DNA of 64,000 nt, taken from Physcomitrium patens (taxonomy: Eukaryota > Streptophyta > Bryopsida > Funariales > Funariaceae). The first letter of the stretch is position 1. Every line of letters begins with the position of its first letter. Made by a program: the position numbers and the translations under genes. Shown here one piece after another: positions 57,031 to 64,000 of this stretch. The notes under the pieces were generated by a model, which was not told where the DNA came from, ran no database searches, and saw only the letters and a list, made by a program, of their open reading frames with translations. The stretch is from NCBI RefSeq assembly GCF_000002425.4, contig NC_037254.1, forward strand, positions 1,312,976-1,376,975, given 5' to 3'.

Positions 57031-59330
57031 CACTTTTTTGAATGATAAATAAAATAGTTAATTTTAATATACATATTTGATAAATTTGATATTATTAGAA
57101 GAAAAAAATGAAGTCCAAGAAGTAACTTTGAATAAACAAGAAGTGTCTTTAGATAGATAAGAGCAATACGAAATTATTGAATTATTAGATGTTTATAGTT
57201 CTTATGTTACTAAAATTTGAGGACTATTGTATAATTGATTATATTTTGTAATGTATAGTAGTAAAATCCTATTTCCAAAATTATTTGAGATTAAGAAGCA
57301 AGTGAAGGTATAGTTTGAAATATATTTAGTATCATATAATTATTTTAAACTAAATTTGAAGNNNNNNNNNNNNNNNNNNNNNNNNNNNNNNNNNNNNNNN
57401 NNNNNNNNNNNNNNNNNNNNNNNNNNNNNNNNNNNNNNNNNNNNNNNNNNNNNNNNNNNNNATAATAATAAAAATATCATTATTAATATGCCAAAAATAA
57501 TATATCTGATAATTTAGCTATTTATAATGGTAATTATATTTTTTAAAATATATTTATATTTATTATTTAAGAATTTAATATAATAATAATATATTTTTAT
57601 AATATATAAAATTATGAAAAAAATTTAAATTCTAATGCTTGCATTGGAATTATAATTCAAAATAAAAAAATTATTAATTAAATAATATCATATAAATATT
57701 AATAAGATATAATTTCTTTAAAAATTACAAATTTATATGTAAGATAAAAATTAATATTTAAATTTCTTAATTTAGATTAAATATAATTTTTTAATCTAAA
57801 AGTAAGTATATATATATATATACATATACATATGATGTTTTTATTTATACAACAACTTTTGTGACTACCACCTTAAGCACCTATTTACTATATACCACTT
57901 TTATTCAATACCTTTCAAATCATTTGATTAATCATAATTTTTAATTGAAATAAAAAAATTATAAATTATAAAAATATGACAAGTGGATGGTATATTCTTA
58001 TAATGGTAGCAATAATTATACAGCATTAGTAATACTATATAAATATCTTTATTATTTTTATAATTTATAGTATATTTTTTACTTAATTTAAGAAATTATT
58101 GTTATAAATGTTATAGTTTATGCTTCCATTTAAATCTATTAAGAAATTTAATTTTATTATTCAAAAAATATTATTGATGGTTTTTAAGATTATTTTGATA
58201 TTAAATATGCTAAATATATTATAGATGTTTTAGAAAAAATCTTGATTTTAAAATAAAGAATTTTTTTAAATCTTACCTAAATAATTAAATAATCTATGTC
58301 CAATATAACAAATGATAATCTTTACTTAACTTGAACTATAAAATTACGAAAAAAAAATTATTTTTACTTTGTTACAAAAGACAACAATAAAATTTTACCA
58401 TTTATATCTATTAATATATATTTTTTAATATATAAAATTAAATTTCTATATTTAAATTTATTATAGGTTATAATTAATCTAAAATATATTAAAAAAACTA
58501 ACCTATAATATATAAAAATAATTTATTATAGGTTAATTTTTATATGTTATAATTTATTACATATTACAATTTATTATAGGTTAATCTTTTTATAAATTAT
58601 TTTTATTATTGGTTCTTTTAATTATTTATTTAGATTATTTTATTAATCTTTCAATTAACTATATAGCAAGAAAATCATGAAATCTAAATCATCTATCTAA
58701 ATCCAAATATAAATTAAATTTTTTTTAATGAAGATTTTCTTAAATTATTCTTATCAAATATCATAAATTTTATTATATCTAATATATGATTTTTTCTTTA
58801 TTGATCGATTTTATTTGTTGCAAAAATAATATTAATTATTAAATATTAAGTACTTATATAAGTACTTACTCTTATTAATTAATAGTAATTTATATCTCTT
58901 TAAAATACTTAGAATGTTTCATATATTTGATTTTTAATTTTTTTTTAATTTTTTCTATATCTCTTAGTAACACCATCTAATTCATCTCATAACTAAATAA
59001 TTGATATTTTTTAATGTATTCAATTGCATGTTTACTTCAAAAACTTTATCTATGAATAGAATAATATTATTTATATATTTTTTTAATATTTTTTTAATAT
59101 AAATTATTTTTCTTTTTATTAAATAATTATAATTATATACGTATAATAATAATACATGTGTTTTTTTAATGATTATTTGAATTCATATGTATGTATGTAT
59201 ATATGTATGTATGTATATATATACAATAAGAATAAATAATACTTCAAATGTGATGACTGATTGTTACTTTAGTTTAAAGATTATTTTATTTTAATTTCAT
59301 ATAAGGCTTTTAATATCATATGTGTTGTCA
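57031..59330. other. AT-rich DNA with a 100-base assembly gap
   Basis: 57362-57461 is N. The left part (57080-57240) has a short Glu/Lys-rich coding-like stretch with stops that I cannot place. 57462-59330 is extremely AT-rich. It contains recurring 'ttattataggtta' words at 58460-58590 and a (TATG)n-type microsatellite at 59188-59222. No gene seen. Confidence 0.5.
57362..57461. other. Assembly gap, 100 N
   Basis: Exactly 100 unknown bases, the conventional size for a gap of unknown length. The true distance between the flanks is therefore not known. Confidence 0.97.
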
Positions 59331-59854
59331 TATCACGGACATACATATTTACTCTAATATTTATCTATATGATTAAATAGAAGTAAGAATAGATTTATTC
59401 CATAAAAATTTTAAAAAAAACTTCTTAGAAGCTTCATAGACGTTGCTTTGACTGTATATGTGTTTATAGTTGATTGATAGATTAGGTACTTAGTCAACGA
59501 GTTAATTGCACATGGTAGCTTGTAGAATAAGCTAACTATAAGGCATACATATAGAAAACTTGTCTTGCAAGTTAAGATATGTGTCTTGTAAAATCAATAC
59601 ATTTTGAAGGTTCTATAGGACATTGTTACATAGCTCCTAGCTAAGAATATATAGAAAGGCAAGAGTAAAGCCTTCTTTATTCTTATCAATACCTTTTTTA
59701 TCTTTAGACTTATTTTAAGACTTTTTAGTCTACTTGTCTTCAAGAATAGTTATTTTAGTTCAATACTATATCGTCTCGAAGTAATTTTTTAGTCCTTTTG
59801 AGTGACACAAGAATGTATTGATATTTTAGTTCTTTGAGGTTCATCGCCTTAGTA
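59331..59854 (+). repeat. LTR of decayed chromoviral element L
   Basis: Starts TATCACGGACATAC and ends CGCCTTAGTA; the primer site 2 nt later reads TTGATAAGAAT, two transitions from the family form. Same family as the LTRs at 47950 and 50194. Confidence 0.78.
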
Positions 59855-62330
59855 ATTTGATAAGAATCCTTACTCATTTTTTTTTGTCTTGTTTTAGAAC
59901 TAAGTAGATTATTTTACTTCTATTATTGTATTTTGAAGATTATGGATTATCCACTTTTAAATAAACTATTAAATTTTCTAATACTAATTTTTTCCTTAAA
60001 GGAAGAAAATTATCTCTCTTTGCAGAAATTTTCATTTAACATTAAAGGTTGCTGATTATCCTTCTTTAATTTGGCTCGTGAATTTGTTAAATTATTTGAA
60101 GTAAAAGAAAAAATTATAAATTCTATATTTGATAGAAGTGAAAATAGATTTGTAACTATTGGAGATCTTTATAAACTTGTTAGCACTCTTAGGATGGAAA
60201 TTTTATGTATAAGTAGTATCAATCAAGGAAACAGTAATCCCATACTTGTAGAAGAAGTTTAGAGTCTACATCAAGAAGTTGTATAGTTGTAGAAAGCAAG
60301 TAGATCAACCTTACATTGAAATGCAATTTTTTTTACTTTTAAAATTATTATGGAGAAAAGGATTACTATACCCAAGAAGTTTGATGGAACAAGATCAAAA
60401 TTTTAAGGATTTTTACAACAAATCATGCTCTATCTAAAGTTGCATCTTTTCTAATATCCTAATAGATTTACTCAAGTTAATTTTATATGTGTATTTTTAT
60501 TTGAAAGTGCTTTCTCTTGATTTGTATCTTTGATGGAAAAGAATTCATGATTTTTTTATTATTTGAAATCATATTTAAAAATATTTATGGTCACATTTCA
60601 AAAAAAAATTAAAAAAGAATAGCATAGCTCGAGCTCTTATTCTACGACAAGGATCATGGTTAGCCACCATATATATTATTGAATTCCAAAACCGTGCTTG
60701 TGATGTTATTATATTATAATCATTTTTAGTATGTAAAAATAAATTAAAATAGATAATATATTTTAAAGTGTTGATGTACTTTAGAATGGTTAGTAGGTTA
60801 ATTTAGAGAGAATTGATGTAAGAAAATTTATTTTGAGATTTATCAATGTTGATTATAGTATTTGAAATATATAAGATTTAGATATCTAATATAAAATTTA
60901 AGGAGAAGATTGGAGCTCAAAGATGAAGATCCAAACTTCTAAAACGCTTATTTTAGATAAGATGAAGGCAAGATATAGATAGATGAAGGCAAAAGATAAA
61001 TATCTTCATCCCTATTGGTCGAAGGCCATGCCCAATGGGCATTCAGCAGGCTGTCTGCAACGATAATAAGGGTTTTGATGACTTCAAAAAGAAAATTTGA
61101 TAATAAAAAGCAAGGATTTTAAGGTTTAAAGTGTGGACTACAATTTTTGCACAAATTTCAGAGGATTTGAAGTTAAGGTGATAAATTTATAGCCGTTTGA
61201 AGTTAAGGTGTCTTTTTAAGATATACTATTATTGTTTTGAGGATATAAGAAATTTTATGATAGATTTGGAAATCAAGAGGTGCAACTACAAAGGTGATTT
61301 TAAGATCTATATCTATTAAGAAAGAATTTATATATTTAGAGATTATATGGAGAAGTAATAGAGTATTGAAGACAGTACATGTAATTTAGAGGTAGTAAGT
61401 GAGTCATTTTGTTGATAGTAATGGTTGGAACCATATCTTGAGATTTTCAATAAATATTTTTTTCAAAATTTCTAAAAATGTGTGTTATTAGGTTAAGAAG
61501 CTATATATCAAAGTTTTATGGTATTTAAATATTTATTTTGTGAGATATGAAGAAATTTGCACATGGGTGTATATAAGCAAGGATTTGAAGCTATTGTTAG
61601 GATTTTGGCAATATCTCAAGATCTATAATAAATTCACAATTGAAATTTGTTATAGTAGCTATTAAAAGTATATTGGTTCTTCATACAAAATTTAGATTTG
61701 TTTGGATGGTCTGATTATGAGATATGAGTTGTTGAAATTCAAGAAAAATTCACCTTAAGGATATACAAGGTTTTATAATATTTTTATCTTACTTTTGGTG
61801 AGCTTTGGTACTTAAGACTTATGTATTAATGTAATTACTCCTATAGGAAAAATTTTATATATAGACTTGGTATTTTCTTTATCTAGAGGCTTGATTGAGC
61901 ATTTAGTGATAGCCAAAAGCCCAGTATTTTTTTAAGGAAAATTCTCTCTACCATGACAATGTAGATTGGAATAACAAAGTCCTTATCAATCAATTTTGAT
62001 ATGGATTGAAAGTCAATGTCAAAGAATTATTATTAAAATTTCCAAAAGTAAAATCTTTGAAATAATTTATTGTTCAAGTAATTGTATATAATAATCAATT
62101 ATTTGAAAGGTATTAAGAGCAAAGATTTGGTTGGAAAAGAACAAGTCAAGTAATGATGAAAACCTCCTTGCGTTTTTAAAAAATTATTCATCAAGGCCAA
62201 AATCAATACAAATTAATATGGTATGTTTTAAAATTCTCACTAAGAAAAAAAAGATTCATTGTTGTTAAGAAGGTTTGTGCCTATATTATGGAGAATCCAA
62301 ATATACTACTCAACATTATTTAAAGAAGCA
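59855..62330 (+). pseudogene. gag: Element L leader and gag remnant, with F insertion
   Basis: Two decayed leader units (GGATTATCC-type motifs) precede gag. The N-terminal part (60071-60262; NRFVTIGDLYKLVSTLRMEI) matches the gag start of C. The capsid start PKKFDGTRSKF follows at about 60370. The F copy at 60701-61960 splits gag, which resumes at 'ggaataacaaag' and reaches a knuckle region at about 62265-62330 with both C-terminal positions lost. Stops present. Confidence 0.72.
60701..61960 (+). repeat. F-family repeat, plus-strand copy in element L
   Basis: Interrupts gag of element L between segments that are contiguous in J and H. Similar to 6399-7643 around 61010-61060. It is more divergent and richer in G than the other copies. 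Ends are approximate. Confidence 0.55.
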
Positions 62331-63647
62331 ATGTAATCACAAAATGAAGAGTATGGTTGTTGAAGAGGATAATGTATCAAAAAACAAGTTTTTCTAACTA
62401 CAATAGGGATTGTGCGATTGGAACCTTATGTAATTTCTAGTAAAGGTCTTATTCTCTTCTTAAATTTCTAATCTTACTTTACAATAGAAGTTTTTTTAAG
62501 ACCAAAAAATCACAAAATAAGCCTTCTTATATTCAAGAGCCTCAACTTCTTTTATAGAAAAAGACTTTGTTAAAAAATAAGTTGTATGGTTAGTTAAAAA
62601 AACCAAACTTGTGCATGTCGAAGTAACAGATGGTCGTTAATTATCTTTTAGAGATGTTACTTATAAAACTATAGATGTAAAAGTAGAAACTAGTTATTAT
62701 AATAGTTTAATAATATTTAATATTATTAGATCTCTTTTTAATCAAATTATTTTAGGATTATTGTGATTAGAAAGATAAAATCCTAAGATAGACATGTTTT
62801 CTTAAAATCTTGATTTTTCCTATAGTTTAGTCTAAGATTTTGCTAGACAAGTGAAAATCCATAAAATCAATATTTCCAACCTATTATTATTAGGTACAAG
62901 AACTTTTATGCATACTACAAAAAAATGGTCAACTTTTGCTATATATGCTACACTTATTGTTGATAGAAAAAAGATTTCAAGTGGCACTTTAAGCCAATAC
63001 CAAGATAATGAAGATATATTTAAAAAAAAATATGCAAATATTCTTTTAAAGTATTGACTTTATGATTATTCTATAGATCTTCAAGAAGGAGCTCAACCAC
63101 CATTTGGACTAACTTATTGCCTATTACAAAATAGGTTGGCTGTACTCAAGGAATAAATTGATGAAAATTTGGCTAAAAACTTCATACCCCATTTTAAATC
63201 TCAAAATGGAGCTCCTATCTTATTTGTGAAGAAAAAAAACAAATCTTTGCGAATGTGTATAGACTATCAATGACTCAATAAAATCACCATCAAAAAGAAG
63301 TATCTTCTATTCTTGATTAATTGAATCAAACAAAGATCTATACAAAAATAGATCATTAAAGAACATATAATCTAATATGCATTAAAGAAGGAGATAAATA
63401 AAAAATTACATTTCAAACCAAATATAGTAATTTTAAATATTATGTCATGCCTTTTAGATTCACAAATGTGCCAATTTCTTTTCAAAATTTAATGAATGAT
63501 ATCTTTTACAAGTTTCTTGATATTTTTTTTATATATTATTTAGATGACATCTTGATTTATTCTAAGAATACAAAAGAATATAAAGTTTATATTTTTTGGA
63601 TGTTAAAAAATAAAAAATATAAGATTATATACTAAGATAAAAATAAA

Positions 63648-63681
<34 letters not shown>

Positions 63682-64000
63682 TTATTTTATATTACTCAAG
63701 TTGACTTCTTTGGATATATTATTTCAAGTGATGGTCTTGTCATGGATCCTAAGAAGGTCCAAACTATCATAGATTAAAAGATTTCAAAAATAATCAAAGA
63801 TATATTATATATTTTGAAATTTTTCAATTATTATTGGATCTTCATCAAGAACTTTTTTCAAATGGCGGCTCTTCTTATACATCTAACATGAAAAGATAAA
63901 TTTCAATGGAGCAAAGAAATTGAAGCACCTTTTGAAGCTTTAAAGACAATATTTATCTTTATATCAATCTTGTATCATATCAACTTTTTGACGGCATTCT
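62331..64000 (+). pseudogene. pol: Element L pol remnant, runs off window
   Basis: Plus strand: start 'caatagggattgtgcgattgg', as at the gag-pol border of G and C; protease (about 62480-62790); linker (62851-63057; SSGTLSQYQDNEDIFKKK); RT (63180-63860, with MPFRFTNVP and a kept [11 protein letters not shown] at 63447-63600); RNase H start at the right edge. Frames are broken several times. An AAAAT-rich run at 63640-63680 is a local expansion. Confidence 0.78.

Overview
The window is plant nuclear DNA: one GC-richer chloroplast-type gene (NADP-malate dehydrogenase, 42326-43726) set in AT-rich sequence made almost entirely of Ty3/gypsy LTR retrotransposons. The gypsy types (chromodomain elements unlike the usual seed-plant clades, plus Athila/Tat-like elements), the low GC and the intronless gene suggest a non-seed plant such as a moss. 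That placement is inference; no marker proves the species. No rRNA, tRNA, CRISPR or bacterial feature was seen.

Layout. (1) 1-6398: 5' part of an Athila/Tat-like element, A (minus strand), inserted in a copy of a non-coding repeat family, F (6399-7643). (2) 7903-39934: a 32-kb nest. Its outer shell is an old chromodomain gypsy element, D (minus), bounded by two LTRs and a near-perfect 5-bp target duplication (TGATT/TAATT). Inserted in D are a solo LTR (10082-10630), Athila/Tat-like element B (10640-24948, minus), chromovirus G (26034-32411, plus, TSD CCTCA) and chromovirus E (32576-38482, minus, TSD CTTTA). B is itself interrupted by chromovirus C (12222-18758, plus, TSD TATGC). Removing the insertions restores D and B reading across every junction I checked. 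(3) 39935-44300: a small gene island with the malate dehydrogenase. (4) 44300-47949: AT-rich DNA with no recognisable gene. (5) 47950-64000: heavily decayed plus-strand relatives of D, with LTRs at 47950, 48953, 50194 and 59331, interrupted by F-type and K-type insertions and by a 100-base assembly gap (57362-57461).

How the parts work. The chromoviral elements share one plan: LTR with TATA box, an 11-nt start region, a primer site 2 nt after the LTR, one to three leader hairpins, gag (CCHC knuckle), pol in the -1 frame (protease, RT, RNase H, integrase, chromodomain), a small extra ORF ('ORF3'), polypurine tract and LTR. The predicted first 11 nt of the transcript are complementary to the primer site, and this pairing covaries between families C and G. 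This is the arrangement of self-priming Tf1/sushi elements. ORF3 is conserved between diverged families and resembles nothing I recognise. Element C also carries a perfect four-unit heat-shock element in both LTRs. These linked points (self-priming, tandem leader hairpins, ORF3, heat-shock LTR) are the most novel content of the window.
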